64,000 nucleotides of DNA from positions 465,601 through 529,600 of the forward strand of contig NZ_JAGIAS010000005.1 in the NCBI RefSeq assembly GCF_017744695.1. Direction: 5' to 3'. A program made the position numbers and the translations under genes. Positions within the stretch are counted from its first letter, which is position 1; each line of letters starts with the position of its first letter. Source of the DNA: Dyadobacter sp. (lineage in GTDB: Bacteria; Bacteroidota; Bacteroidia; Cytophagales; Spirosomataceae). The notes under the pieces are model-generated. The model had not been told where the DNA came from and did no database searches. It saw only the letters and a program-made list of their open reading frames with translations. Positions 40,061 to 48,771 of the stretch are shown piece after piece.

Positions 40061-41482
40061 ATGAACGTACAAATTTCAAAATGGCTGTTGCTGGCCATTA
40101 TTTCGTCGTCAGTATTCCTGTCGGTAATGGACATTTTCATCGTCAATGTAGCCATTCCGCATATCAAAACGGGCATTCGCGGCACCGATGGCGATATCCA
40201 GCTTGTGATTGCGCTCTACCTGCTGGGTTATGCGGCCTTTCTGGTAACGGGCGGTCGGGCAGGGGATTATTGGGGTAAAAAGAAGGTCTTTATAGCGGCT
40301 ATGCTGCTGTTTGTAGCAACCTCGGCGGTATGCGGGTTTGCGCAAACACCCTGGGAGCTGAATATCGCCCGTTTCTTCCAGGGCGTCAGCGCCGCTTGGA
40401 TGATCCCGCAAGGCATCACTTATATCCAGGAGCTGTTTCCAGGTGGCCGGGAGCGGGTCAGAGCCCTGGGAATTTACGGAAGCGTGGCGGGAAGCGCCTC
40501 GGTGATCGGCCAGTTTTTGGGAGGTATTTTGCCTGAAATGGATGGGATGCTGGATGGCTGGCGGCTTATTTTCCTCATTAACTTACCCATTGGCTTGCTC
40601 GTGATGCCCCTCGCGCTGTTCTTTTTACCTCCCGATCGGCGCCGGCAGAACGCTGGATTCGATCAATCCGGCGTGTTCCTGCTCACAGGGGCGCTCGTTT
40701 GCCTGATATACCCGCTCATACGCGGGCGTGAACTGAACTGGCCGTTGTGGTGTATTGGAATGCTCGTCGCGGGAGTTGTTTTGCTCGTTGTTTTTATAAG
40801 CGATCAGAAGCAAAAGCGGTTGAAAGGGCATTTGCCATTGCTGGATGTGCGGCTATTCGGTTTCCGTGATTTCAATATCGGGATGGCCATTGTCCTGTTC
40901 TACTTCATGGTACAGGATTCCTATTTCCTGATCAACGTCCTGTTGTTGGAAACTGGCCTTGGATTCAGTTCCGCGGAAACAGGGATGCTATTTGTATTTC
41001 AGGGAGTGGGTTATGTGATTGCTTCGCTGGTTTCGCTGCGTCTGGTCCCGCTGTTTGGCAAGAAAGTATTACAGGCCGGCGTGCTGATCATGGTCGTCAC
41101 ATTGGCTTTGCATATTGTAGTGCTCAACGGCCCGGAGGTCAATCGGCAGCTGCTTTATCCGATGCTGTTTGCCTATGGCACGGGGTGCGGCTCCGTGTTA
41201 CCTTCGTTGCTGGCCGTCGGATTGAAAAACATTCCAATTGAACTGGCCAGCGCGGCTTCCGGTACCTTTTCGACTTTTCAGCAAACTGCCATTGCGCTGG
41301 GAATAGGGGTCATAGGCGGGATTTTCTTTTCCGGTCTGGGCACGCTGCCGGATGTGGCGGCATACATTTCCGCATACCGTATTGCCACGGTTACGAATAT
41401 AATATTGCTGGGATTGGTCGGGTTCTTTTTGTGGTTGCTGCCGGGTGACGAGGCAGTATGCAGCGAGATGGCATCGCATTGA
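40061..41482 (+). CDS. MFS transporter, DHA2 (EmrB/QacA) type
   Basis: 473 residues with about 14 membrane helices. Motif A is GYAAFLVTGGRAGDYWGKKKVFIAA; the loop RFFQGVSAAWMIPQGITYIQELFPGGRERVRALGIYGSVAGSASVIGQFLGG is motif C-like, as in DHA2 antiporters. No signal peptide beyond the first helix. These proteins use the proton gradient to export drugs or toxic metabolites. The divergent HxlR regulator suggests induction by such a compound. Confidence 0.9.
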   Translation: MNVQISKWLLLAIISSSVFLSVMDIFIVNVAIPHIKTGIRGTDGDIQLVIALYLLGYAAFLVTGGRAGDYWGKKKVFIAAMLLFVATSAVCGFAQTPWELNIARFFQGVSAAWMIPQGITYIQELFPGGRERVRALGIYGSVAGSASVIGQFLGGILPEMDGMLDGWRLIFLINLPIGLLVMPLALFFLPPDRRRQNAGFDQSGVFLLTGALVCLIYPLIRGRELNWPLWCIGMLVAGVVLLVVFISDQKQKRLKGHLPLLDVRLFGFRDFNIGMAIVLFYFMVQDSYFLINVLLLETGLGFSSAETGMLFVFQGVGYVIASLVSLRLVPLFGKKVLQAGVLIMVVTLALHIVVLNGPEVNRQLLYPMLFAYGTGCGSVLPSLLAVGLKNIPIELASAASGTFSTFQQTAIALGIGVIGGIFFSGLGTLPDVAAYISAYRIATVTNIILLGLVGFFLWLLPGDEAVCSEMASH

Positions 41483-41594
41483 TATTCGGTATTAAAATGC
41501 CATCTTGTACCAGTTCGGTGCAATTTTTCGGGATTTGTAAGTGCTCCGATGGTTACGGCAGACCGTGAACGTCCGTGGATGGAGCAACCGCCAT

Positions 41595-42785
41595 TCACCA
41601 GGAATATCCTTTCAGGAAGAACCCAAGCACTGCCGCGATCGCGATAATATACGGCTCCTGTAATTTTTTTATGTAAATCAATGCCAATACGGTGGCGATA
41701 GCGATAACCGCGGAGGTCACATCGACAATGGACCGCGTACCGATCACGAACACCGATCCGACCAACGCGCCTACCACGCTCGCGGTGATGCCGTCAACGA
41801 AGGCTTTGATGCTCTCGTTTTTGGATATTTTTTTGAAATAGGGTGCAGGAAGGACTGTGAATACAAAACATGGCAGAAAGACACCCAGCGCGGCCACAGC
41901 GGCACCGGCAAAGCCGGAAACGAGAAACCCGATGAACCCGACGGTGATTACTACGGGACCCGGGGTAATCATGGCCACCGCGACAGAATCCAGGAATTGT
42001 TGTTCGTTGAGCCATGCCATTTCATTTACCACGCCCGCGTGCAGAAACGGAATGATCGCCAGGCCGCTTCCGAACACAAATGCACCGGCTTCGGTGAAAA
42101 ACAGGGCCAGTTGCAGGAGTTTGGCAGGGTTGGCGGTCCAGAAGCCTGTACCGGCCAGTATTACTGCCGAAAGGGGAGTACCGCTTCGTTGAAGCCATTT
42201 CGGCGGCGCCTTGATTACCATGTAGGCCAGGCCCAACACGATGAAGAGCCAAACCTCCTCGCGCTCGGTGATGGCTGTCACCACCGCCATTACCGCAAAG
42301 AAAAGCCATAAGATCCACTTGTTTTTGATCGCGGCGACTTCGAGCTTACTGACTGATTTGATGGTAAGTTTATAGCAACTCAACCCGATAATACCGATCA
42401 CAGCCGAGCCGACCCCATAGAATACCGATTGCATCCACGGTAGGCCACCAAACTGCTGATAAGCCATTCCTAGCAAGACGACCATGATGAAAGACGGCAA
42501 AACGAATGCGAGGCCGGTAAGCGTAGCCCCCCAAACACCGTAATGCACATATCCGAGGTAAATACCCAGCTGCGCAGCCAGCGGGCCGGGAGCAAGTTGG
42601 GCAAGTGCGAGTCCTTCGCGGTATTCTTCTTCGCTGATCCATTGCCGTTGCTCGACGAGGTCGCGGTGCATGTAGCCGATCAGGGCAACGGGGCCGCCAA
42701 AGCCAAAGGTGCCCAGTTTGAGAAAATACCTGGTGAGCGCTGCGAGGCTATATGCATGTACGCGGGTGTCGTTGGAAATGTCCAT
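41595..42785 (-). CDS. chrA: Chromate transporter ChrA (two-domain)
   Basis: 396 residues from the second ATG (MDISNDTRVHAYSLAALTRYFLKLGTFGFGGPVALIGYMHRDLV); the ATG one codon before is equally near. Each half carries a CHR repeat: GFGGPVALIGYM with EYREGLALAQLAPGPLAAQLGIYLGY in the first, and GAFVFGSGLAIIPFLHAGVV with FLDSVAVAMITPGPVVITVGFIGFL in the second. About ten membrane helices. It is expected to export chromate or sulfate-like oxyanions. It stands alone; no ChrB regulator is seen. Confidence 0.9.
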   Translation of the reverse strand: MDISNDTRVHAYSLAALTRYFLKLGTFGFGGPVALIGYMHRDLVEQRQWISEEEYREGLALAQLAPGPLAAQLGIYLGYVHYGVWGATLTGLAFVLPSFIMVVLLGMAYQQFGGLPWMQSVFYGVGSAVIGIIGLSCYKLTIKSVSKLEVAAIKNKWILWLFFAVMAVVTAITEREEVWLFIVLGLAYMVIKAPPKWLQRSGTPLSAVILAGTGFWTANPAKLLQLALFFTEAGAFVFGSGLAIIPFLHAGVVNEMAWLNEQQFLDSVAVAMITPGPVVITVGFIGFLVSGFAGAAVAALGVFLPCFVFTVLPAPYFKKISKNESIKAFVDGITASVVGALVGSVFVIGTRSIVDVTSAVIAIATVLALIYIKKLQEPYIIAIAAVLGFFLKGYSW

Positions 42786-42918
42786 CATTGCAAGATTCGT
42801 TGTCCGGATTTATGGGACAATGTTAGGCAGCGGCCATTTCAAAATATAGAACGGAGATGACGGTTTTGTACACACTTTACTTTTTTAATACTTTGTGTCC
42901 GATTGTATATTATTGGTT

Positions 42919-43461
42919 ATGAAAATACACATCATGGGCGCCTCTTGCGCGGGGTCGACCACGCTGGGGAATGCATTATCGGTGGAATTAAAGATACCGT
43001 ATTTCGATACCGACGACTTTTTCTGGGAACGATCGGAGGTGCCTTACACCGTACGCAGGGATGCGCCTACGCGGAGCAGGATGTTGCAAGAGGCCATTTC
43101 GAAGAACAACAGCTACATTGTGGGTGGCTCGCTGATCAGCTGGGGAGATGAATGGCTGTCCCTGTTTGACCTGGTGGTTTTCCTTTACGTTCCGAAGGAG
43201 ATCAGAATGCAGCGCCTCGTAAACCGCGAAATTGAACGGTACGGCAACATTATCTACACCGATCCTGAAAGAAGCCGTCTTTTCAGGGAGTTTTACGATT
43301 GGGCGTCAAAATATGACGACCGGGATTTTTCGGGGCGGAATATTGAGGTCCATGAAGAATGGCTGATGAAAGTTAAATCGCGTGTCGTGGAGATTCGGGG
43401 GGATACGACGGTGGCTGAGCGGGTTGGGAAAATGAAAAGGTTGATCAGAGCGGAAGCCTAA
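42919..43461 (+). CDS. P-loop kinase, adenylate-kinase-like
   Basis: 180 residues from the ATG of KIHIMGASCAGSTTLGNALSVEL. The P-loop is GASCAGSTT, a GxxxxGST variant of the Walker A motif with Ser in place of Lys; the lid and base-binding parts are YFDTDDFFWERS, VVFLYVPKEIRMQRLVNRE and ERVGKMKRL. AAA/adenylate-kinase-like single-domain proteins of this type are usually small-molecule kinases with unknown substrate. The absence of the Walker A lysine (GST, not GKS/T) deserves notice: it may be a degraded or different nucleotide enzyme. Confidence 0.7.
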   Translation: MKIHIMGASCAGSTTLGNALSVELKIPYFDTDDFFWERSEVPYTVRRDAPTRSRMLQEAISKNNSYIVGGSLISWGDEWLSLFDLVVFLYVPKEIRMQRLVNREIERYGNIIYTDPERSRLFREFYDWASKYDDRDFSGRNIEVHEEWLMKVKSRVVEIRGDTTVAERVGKMKRLIRAEA

Positions 43462-43506
43462 TCCCGGCGAGCTCGTCCAGTCAGATTATGTGAGGGAGTT
43501 AGAGCG

Positions 43507-44448
43507 CTACTTATAGTGATAGCTATTTTTTACCAACGGAGTGTTATCCTTGAAATCTGCCACTTTTTCAATCACCCGCCCCGCCTGATCAAATGTGTTT
43601 TTATAGTCAACATTAGATTCGCTCGCTTCTATGTTGGCCGAAAAAAAATTGCTGACAGTCTTAATCGAAACCAAGTTGTTTGCCCCAAAAACCTGATCAA
43701 GAAAAGCAGATCCCGGTTGAAACAACTTGGGTATTTCCGGAAGGCCTTTCAAACCATTGGCTATGTCATCATATCTGTACTCAGATCGGTGTTCCGCTAT
43801 TACTTTTTCAGATTCGTTGTAGGTAAGGGTCGAAGACATTAAATTTTTACCGGAATAAGTGTAAATCGTCCGCAGGTTGGTGATACCGGCAGTTCTTATC
43901 TCCGTAAGGCGGCCTTCCTGGTCATACTGTAATGTGTAAGTGTTATCTTCATCCATGCGGGCGAGACCATTACCATCCACATAATACGAGTAAGTCTTAG
44001 TAACCCGATTATGCCTGTCGTACACAAATTCCCGCATGCTCAGCCCTGGATCCAAATCGCCCCAGTAGCCCTCTCCCCTGACCGTGTAATACAGCCGGAA
44101 GATCCTATCATCTTTATACTCGTAAATCACGTCACATAATCCTGGCGGGCTGTTTTCAGGCAACAACTGATCTGCAAAACCTACAAGCCTGCCAAGGGTG
44201 TCGTAAAGGTATTGCCGAACCCCGGGGGAGCTATGAGCATACTGCTCGCCGTCGACTTCTGTAACAATCTTATCTAATGCCCCGGCAGGGGTTACACTTT
44301 TTCGCTTGATAGCCCCAATGTCGGGCCTTTTTACGTTCTGGATCAATAATACCCATTCTTCTTCAACGGGGTCAATGGAATTGGTACAGCCTATGAAACC
44401 CACGGCGATTGTAAATAGTGTCAGAAATGAGAATTTGGGAATCTGCAT
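43507..44448 (-). CDS. Lipoprotein with RHS/YD-like repeats
   Basis: 313 residues. The lipobox is TIAVGFIGCTN, so Cys21 would be lipidated. The mature part is full of YD-like repeats of the RHS kind, such as QYLYDTLGRLVGFAD, VYDRHNRVTKTYSYY and LQYDQEGRLTEIRT, with an ending SNVDYKNTFDQAGRVIEKVADF. It is a single-copy, short form without a toxin tip, so a cell-surface protein of unknown role is more likely than a toxin. Base composition is lower in GC than its left neighbours. Confidence 0.8.
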   Translation of the reverse strand: MQIPKFSFLTLFTIAVGFIGCTNSIDPVEEEWVLLIQNVKRPDIGAIKRKSVTPAGALDKIVTEVDGEQYAHSSPGVRQYLYDTLGRLVGFADQLLPENSPPGLCDVIYEYKDDRIFRLYYTVRGEGYWGDLDPGLSMREFVYDRHNRVTKTYSYYVDGNGLARMDEDNTYTLQYDQEGRLTEIRTAGITNLRTIYTYSGKNLMSSTLTYNESEKVIAEHRSEYRYDDIANGLKGLPEIPKLFQPGSAFLDQVFGANNLVSIKTVSNFFSANIEASESNVDYKNTFDQAGRVIEKVADFKDNTPLVKNSYHYK

Positions 44449-44597
44449 AATTGGGAAGTTAATAAGTCAGACCTTAAGACTATGGAATCGATGTACAGCG
44501 TTGCCTGAAATTCTTAACCTATTTTGTTTTGGCATGGAACCAGTCAATGATGTGCTTATCTTCGAAAACAGTGAAAAAATGACGTTTTTAAACGAAA

Positions 44598-44619
44598 AAA
44601 GCGCCCTTTGAGGCGCTTT
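44598..44619 (-). terminator. Terminator hairpin, orphaned
   Basis: AAAGCGCC and GGCGCTTT pair around six bases and run into T on the minus strand. It lies directly downstream of the tRNA-Lys remnant, the position a tRNA terminator occupies at the tRNA-Leu and tRNA-Thr genes of this window. Confidence 0.7.
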
Positions 44620-44622
44620 AAG

Positions 44623-44635
44623 TGATCCCGCTGGG
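44623..44635 (-). other. Remnant of the 3' end of tRNA-Lys (attachment site)
   Basis: On the minus strand CCCAG-CGGGATC-A equals the 3' half of the T-stem, the 3' acceptor strand and the discriminator of a tRNA whose 5' acceptor is GATTCCG and whose T-stem begins CTGGG. Both are the features visible in tRNA-Lys at the right edge of this window. Upstream of these 13 bases nothing tRNA-like remains. Such a displaced 3' end is what an element integrating into a tRNA gene leaves at its far side. Confidence 0.6.
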
Positions 44636-44812
44636 AACATACTTTATCATGTAACAAATTGCATATCAACTATTTGCCCCCTGTCAAATCTCTTACTCAC
44701 CTTGTCGCTCACCAGATTGTGGTGGCTGGCTTGCAATTGTCACAAAGGTAAGTTTTTTCTTGTAGTTGGTGGCTGTCCATTTACGGATTGACTCGATCGC
44801 AAGAACCAAAAT

Positions 44813-45418
44813 TTACTCGTGGTGTGTGCGATACCAATTTTTGTCGATTTTCCAATTGTTATCCGGGTCGTTTTCCATTAACTCATTGATTGTCTTGATT
44901 TCGTTAGGATCATTTGTGTAGACAAAATAGGTAGATGGTGCACTGAAAAAGTTTCTAAAAACAAAAAATGATACTGTTATTTTTCCGGTGCTTTTGTTTC
45001 TACGGATACCAATGTCATTTCCGCCATTTGAGACGATGGGAAATTCGTATGGTAGTTGACATATCCATTCATTCCAACTGACATTTGAATTCAATTTGCC
45101 GATTTTTGCCAGCTCGACAATCTTAGTTCTCCTTGAGTAGTAAATATGCCAATCAACTTTCTCTATCAGCCGGTTAGGTATACGGTATAGAGTACACAAA
45201 AAGAGAGTGATAGCCGCTAATGTAGATAATATCCTTTGTCTTGACAAGGCCCTTATCTCTTGGATAGTTTTAATAATTTGATAAAAAGCCCAAGCGAAAA
45301 ACCCAATTAGCATTATAAAAAATTGGAGAACAACTAGGAAGTAGGGGACGAAATAATAGTAGATAACACTCAATGTAATCCAGAAAATTACAAAATATTG
45401 AAGTGTTCTTGTTTTCAT
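44813..45418 (-). CDS. Membrane protein of unknown function (island)
   Basis: 201 residues from the ATG of KTRTLQYFVIFWITLSVIYYYFVPYFLVVLQFFIMLIGFFAWAFYQII (an upstream ATG would add 15 residues). Two or three membrane helices come first, a fourth near 60-85 (LSTLAAITLFLCTLYRIPNRLI), then a soluble part with LNSNVSWNEWICQLPYEFPIVSNGGNDIGIRRNKSTGKITVSFFVF. I recognise no family. Low GC and island position point to horizontal origin. Confidence 0.65.
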   Translation of the reverse strand: MKTRTLQYFVIFWITLSVIYYYFVPYFLVVLQFFIMLIGFFAWAFYQIIKTIQEIRALSRQRILSTLAAITLFLCTLYRIPNRLIEKVDWHIYYSRRTKIVELAKIGKLNSNVSWNEWICQLPYEFPIVSNGGNDIGIRRNKSTGKITVSFFVFRNFFSAPSTYFVYTNDPNEIKTINELMENDPDNNWKIDKNWYRTHHE

Positions 45419-45867
45419 GTTACCCCTAATGTTAGAGACTATATAAGCTTGATTGCGAGCCATGAGGTCTGAAATGCGTAGAACCTAATCATACATTTCA
45501 AGCGTCGTCACAAGCCGACGCCTCAGACCATTCAGGCTTCCTTATCGTCGTTTGCCGCCATAAGCTACCAAATATTTGACTATTTCGAACATTCTGAAAT
45601 AGTAATTATCCCAAGCGTATATCTACGAATATTTATAAAACTCTCCGCCCGCGACTTCGGAGCGACTGGGCGGCCAGATTCAATTGTCCGACAATTGTAC
45701 ATCTGGCCGATTGCAGGTAAGAGGCAATCATTAAATTTTAGAGAATTAGATTGGCTTATGAAGAGAAAGAGGAAAAATCCTATGTACACCCGAATGTTAG
45801 ACGTGCCACTAAAATTCCTTAATATTGTTAGTAACACCAACGGGATTTTTAGAAACATATTCATTGT
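45419..45867. other. Structure-rich non-coding stretch in the island
   Basis: About 450 bases without a convincing gene. It contains the stem GCGTCG/CGACGC (45502-45521) and, at 45640-45708, a compact GC-rich set of inverted repeats: CTCCG/CGGAG and CCGCCC/GGGCGG overlap, and GGCCAGAT...ATCTGGCC encloses CAATTGT-CCG-ACAATTG (45672-45708). A 98-codon frame on the minus strand crosses these stems and looks accidental. The stems could be a small RNA, a terminator pair or a recombination site. Confidence 0.4.
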
Positions 45868-46179
45868 ATGGGACATAAGCTAGTTTGCCTGACCTGTCAA
45901 AAGGCTGCTAATTTAAATGCTGACTATACCCTAGCGGAAAAGCAATCACGAAAGTGCCCGGAATGTGCAGGAGCAATGGCCCTGTATCCCCACCGGTTTA
46001 GACCGCCAAGGAAAAACGCTAATAAGAAATGGGCTGTAGTGCGATATCTATATCAGAACGGTCTTACCTTTCACTATATCGCTGAACCTGGCGGAAACGG
46101 ATATTTTAAGTATCCAGAAACGATGAAAGAAGCAATTGAGTTTGTGAAGAGATTACGGTCTGGTCAATACAGTATTTAA
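45868..46179 (+). CDS. Small zinc-ribbon protein
   Basis: 103 residues. Four cysteines in two CxxC pairs (CLTCQ at 8-11 and CPECAG at about 30-33) form a zinc ribbon. The rest reads YPHRFRPPRKNANKKWAVVRYLYQNGLTFHYIAEPGGNGYFKYPETMKEAIEFVKRL. Proteins of this form occur widely in Bacteroidota without a known role, often in mobile regions. A gap of 23 bases separates it from the next gene, so they may be one unit. Confidence 0.65.
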   Translation: MGHKLVCLTCQKAANLNADYTLAEKQSRKCPECAGAMALYPHRFRPPRKNANKKWAVVRYLYQNGLTFHYIAEPGGNGYFKYPETMKEAIEFVKRLRSGQYSI

Positions 46180-46202
46180 GTAGAACTTTTCCTTCCTATT
46201 CA

Positions 46203-46529
46203 ATGGATTCCAAGAACCTTTTCATAAAAAGTAGTACTTATTTTCGGCTTATCACCTGGCAAAGGCAAAATGGTGAAGAGTGGATCTATATTGGCACTGA
46301 AACCGATTTTGATTCTGCTAGGGCTGCTGACTTGGTATCTGTGTTAGAAGGAGATGAAATCTATTTTGTCACTGATCGGCATGAATCCAAGCGTGTTGTA
46401 AAAGAAGATCTGATAGGCTCTTTAAGAGAAAGAATTGCGGTTGGTAACTTTATTTTATGGGATCTTTCATTCGATGCTGTCGTCGAATTCAATCGAATTG
46501 GAGTGGCGAGACAAGGCCTGCGGTTTTAA
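46203..46529 (+). CDS. Small protein of unknown function (island)
   Basis: 108 residues: FRLITWQRQNGEEWIYIGTETDFDSARAADLVSVLEGDEIYFVTDRHESKRVVKEDLIGSLRERIAVGNFILWDLSFDAVVEFNRIG. An alpha-beta protein with an acidic surface and no signal peptide. The pattern recalls small immunity or barstar-like proteins only in size and acidity; I do not claim that. Probably cotranscribed with the zinc-ribbon gene. Confidence 0.6.
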   Translation: MDSKNLFIKSSTYFRLITWQRQNGEEWIYIGTETDFDSARAADLVSVLEGDEIYFVTDRHESKRVVKEDLIGSLRERIAVGNFILWDLSFDAVVEFNRIGVARQGLRF

Positions 46530-46559
46530 GTGCAAATTAATTTCCGCCTTTTTGTTTTT

Positions 46560-46616
46560 CACCTTCTCTCTCGCGATCCCCTCTCTCAAATAGGAGGGGT
46601 CGTGAGAGAGAAGGTG
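46560..46616. terminator. Large bidirectional hairpin before the integrase 3' end
   Basis: Arms 46560-46583 and 46594-46616 pair over about 23 positions, two of them G-U wobbles, with the core CACCTTCTCTCTC. It separates the converging 108-residue gene and the integrase. Confidence 0.6.
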
Positions 46617-46621
46617 CAGCG

Positions 46622-47758
46622 CTAACCTTCCGTGCCAGATCTTTTCGAAAGCCGCCCTTTCAAAGCCTGCATATCCTCGCTAACCTTGGTGTCAAGGATC
46701 TTTGCATAAATCTGCGTTGTTCGAATGTTCGTATGCCCAAGCATCTTGGAAACACTCTCAATCGGGACACCATTCTGCAACGTTATAGTCGTGGCGAACG
46801 TATGCCTGGCTACGTGTGAGGTGAGAACCTTCTCAATCCCGCAGAGCACGGCAATCTCTTTCAGGTAGTCATTCATCTTTTGATTGCTCGGCACTGGCAA
46901 CACGAGGCCGCGAGATTCACGAAGCGGATGGTCTTTATATCTGTCGATGATTTGAAGCGCTTCTGGCTGCAGCGGAATATGCGATTTGACGTTCGTTTTC
47001 TTCCGCTGGCTGAATATCCACTGCTCGCCGTCAATCCCTCGCGCTATCTGGCTTTTTTCGAGTTGGACATCGGAGTAAGCCAGGCCGGTGAAACAACAAA
47101 AAAGAAAGGTATCCCGGACCTGGGCGAGCCGGTCGCTGGCGAACTCTTTATTCGCCATCAAATCAAGTTCGGCGCGGGTAAGGATCGCTTTATCGACCTT
47201 CTTAAACTTGCCCTTAAAGTTCAGATAAGGATCAAGATTCATCCAGCCATTCCCCAGGCAAATGTTGATGATCTTACGAAACATTTTCATATGTTTCACC
47301 ACTGCATTATTGCCCATCTTACGAACTGAGCGCAGATAGAACTCATAATCGGCGATGAAAGCGAAATCGATACGGCTGATGTCGGTATCCGCAACGTTGT
47401 AGTCATGCTTCAAAAATGCCATTGTATGGCGTTCGAGCACCTTGTAGCGGTTGAATGTGCCGATAGCATATTCTTGGCCGATCAATGCCTTCATCCGCTC
47501 GTTATGGTCAGCGATCACTTCCATCAGTAGCCGCTGCTTGGGGCCGACCCCTAAAAACTTGTTTTTGATTGTTTCCGCTGTTATCAAAGCATTGTCACGA
47601 ACCAACGCGGCATGAGCGTCCAGTAATTGTTGTTCCAAGTTATTGAGATAAGAATTAAGCGACTTTACAGCCTCCCTGATACCTGTAACTCTTCCCGCAA
47701 CCGCATTCCATCGACCCGGCTCGCATTCCCGTCCGGTCGAAAACTCTACTCTTTTACT
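46622..47758 (-). pseudogene. Tyrosine-type site-specific integrase, 5'-truncated by an IS
   Basis: The frame runs from the IS boundary (47758) to the stop at 46622-46624 and holds about 378 residues without a start codon. The N-terminal arm-binding domain enters in mid-motif, at KRVEFSTGRECEPGRWNAVAGRVTG; the preceding 20-30 residues and the start are missing. The core-binding part follows (TFNRYKVLERHTMAFL), then the catalytic domain with FLFCCFTGLAYSDVQ, HVARHTFATT and LGHTNIRTTQIYAKI (Tyr nucleophile). Bacteroidota integrases normally lack the first Arg at this position. It is probably inactive because no initiation codon or promoter of its own remains, unless a TTG at 47638 is used. Confidence 0.8.
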
Positions 47759-47784
47759 GGATCAAGACCAAATGTTGTGGAGCG
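47759..47784 (+). repeat. Left inverted repeat of the IS
   Basis: Begins GGATCAAGACCAAATGTTGT and matches the reverse complement of the right end at 21 of 26 positions. Confidence 0.8.
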
Positions 47785-47791
47785 ACTTGGA

Positions 47792-48760
47792 TTAAGCATA
47801 TAGTTGAGTAAGCCGGTAAAGGAAAAACTCAATGTTCCGAACGCCTCGGAACTGTGCCCTGAATGCCTTGATCTTGGCATTGAAAGATTCTGCCGAGGCG
47901 TTGGTGCTTCGGTTATCAAAATAATTTACGATAGACTTATAATGGTTCTGGATCGAGCGGGCAACGGTATTGAATGATTTAAAGCCGGACTGCCGTACCT
48001 TTTCATGCCATTTGGCCAGTCTGGTCAATCCGTATATTTTCTGGGTCGTAGTCGTGAAGATGTTACTGAGCTCTATTGTCAGTTCGTACGCTTTTTTCAA
48101 ATCAGGGAAGCGTTCAAAGAGAAGCAGGGCGCGTTCTTTTTGGCTATCTATCCAGGCATTGGGCTTTTTGTATAGCGCATACCTGCTTCGAGCCAATAGT
48201 TGTTTAATGGTGTGGCCATTAGATAATATCTCCGGATGATATTCATTCTGAGATATTTTAGCCTGCTCAATAGCATCGTTTTCTTGATCCAGGGCTTCCC
48301 AGCGATGTTTGATCCGGATATCTTGGAGGGCATCAATGGCTAGTCTTTGAACATGGAAACGGTCGGTCACCCGCACCGCCCGTGGGAAGCATCGCTTGGC
48401 GATCATGGACATACTGCCTGCCATGTCAAGGGTGATTTCTGACACTTTCTTCCGCAGCGGTTCCGGGATTTTGCGAAGTACCTCAATCACTGCTTCTGCC
48501 TTAGTTCCAGCCACTATTGCTACAATGCAGCCGCGGCCACCTTTGGCAGATTTATTGGTAAGAATAGTGTACAGTTCACCGTGAGAAAGGCTAGTCTCAT
48601 CGATTGATAAATGAGAACCGATGTTTTCAGGAAACAACAGCCACTTTTTGGCATGGGCTCGCTGGTTCCAATCTTTAAACCCACTTTGAAAATCGCGGTC
48701 GCTTCGGCGATCCGAATTGACGCAATAATGCTCTACCACCAACTCCGTAGAACCCTCCAA
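47792..48760 (-). CDS. ISL3-family transposase, catalytic part
   Basis: 322 residues from a TTG start. The DDE core: LSIDETSLSHGELYTILTNKSAKGGRGCIVAIVAGTKAEAV (first Asp), SEITLDMAGSMSMIAKRCFPRAVRVTDRFHV (second Asp region) and STNASAESFNAKIKAFRAQFRGVRNIEFFLYRL (Glu). The frame is open upstream in the -1 frame relative to the N-terminal ORF. Two separate proteins are the usual arrangement for ISAon1-like elements. Confidence 0.85.
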   Translation of the reverse strand: MEGSTELVVEHYCVNSDRRSDRDFQSGFKDWNQRAHAKKWLLFPENIGSHLSIDETSLSHGELYTILTNKSAKGGRGCIVAIVAGTKAEAVIEVLRKIPEPLRKKVSEITLDMAGSMSMIAKRCFPRAVRVTDRFHVQRLAIDALQDIRIKHRWEALDQENDAIEQAKISQNEYHPEILSNGHTIKQLLARSRYALYKKPNAWIDSQKERALLLFERFPDLKKAYELTIELSNIFTTTTQKIYGLTRLAKWHEKVRQSGFKSFNTVARSIQNHYKSIVNYFDNRSTNASAESFNAKIKAFRAQFRGVRNIEFFLYRLTQLYA

Positions 48761-48771
48761 TAGACCCGATA

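Larger units (their letters stand above)
44449..44812. other. Intergenic region holding a terminator and a tRNA-Lys 3' remnant
   Basis: No gene is visible. It contains a hairpin at 44598-44619 and, four bases on, a 13-base copy of the 3' end of tRNA-Lys. Right of that the sequence turns AT-rich and unrelated to a tRNA. Confidence 0.6.

Noticed and set aside
43507..44448. RHS toxin or polymorphic-toxin locus
   Set aside because: The YD-like repeats are few, the protein is a short lipoprotein without a toxin tip, and no immunity gene adjoins it.
45580..45876. A 98-codon minus-strand frame in the island with a hydrophobic stretch
   Set aside because: It lies across strong inverted repeats and against the start of the zinc-ribbon gene, with no ribosome-binding context or recognisable domain.
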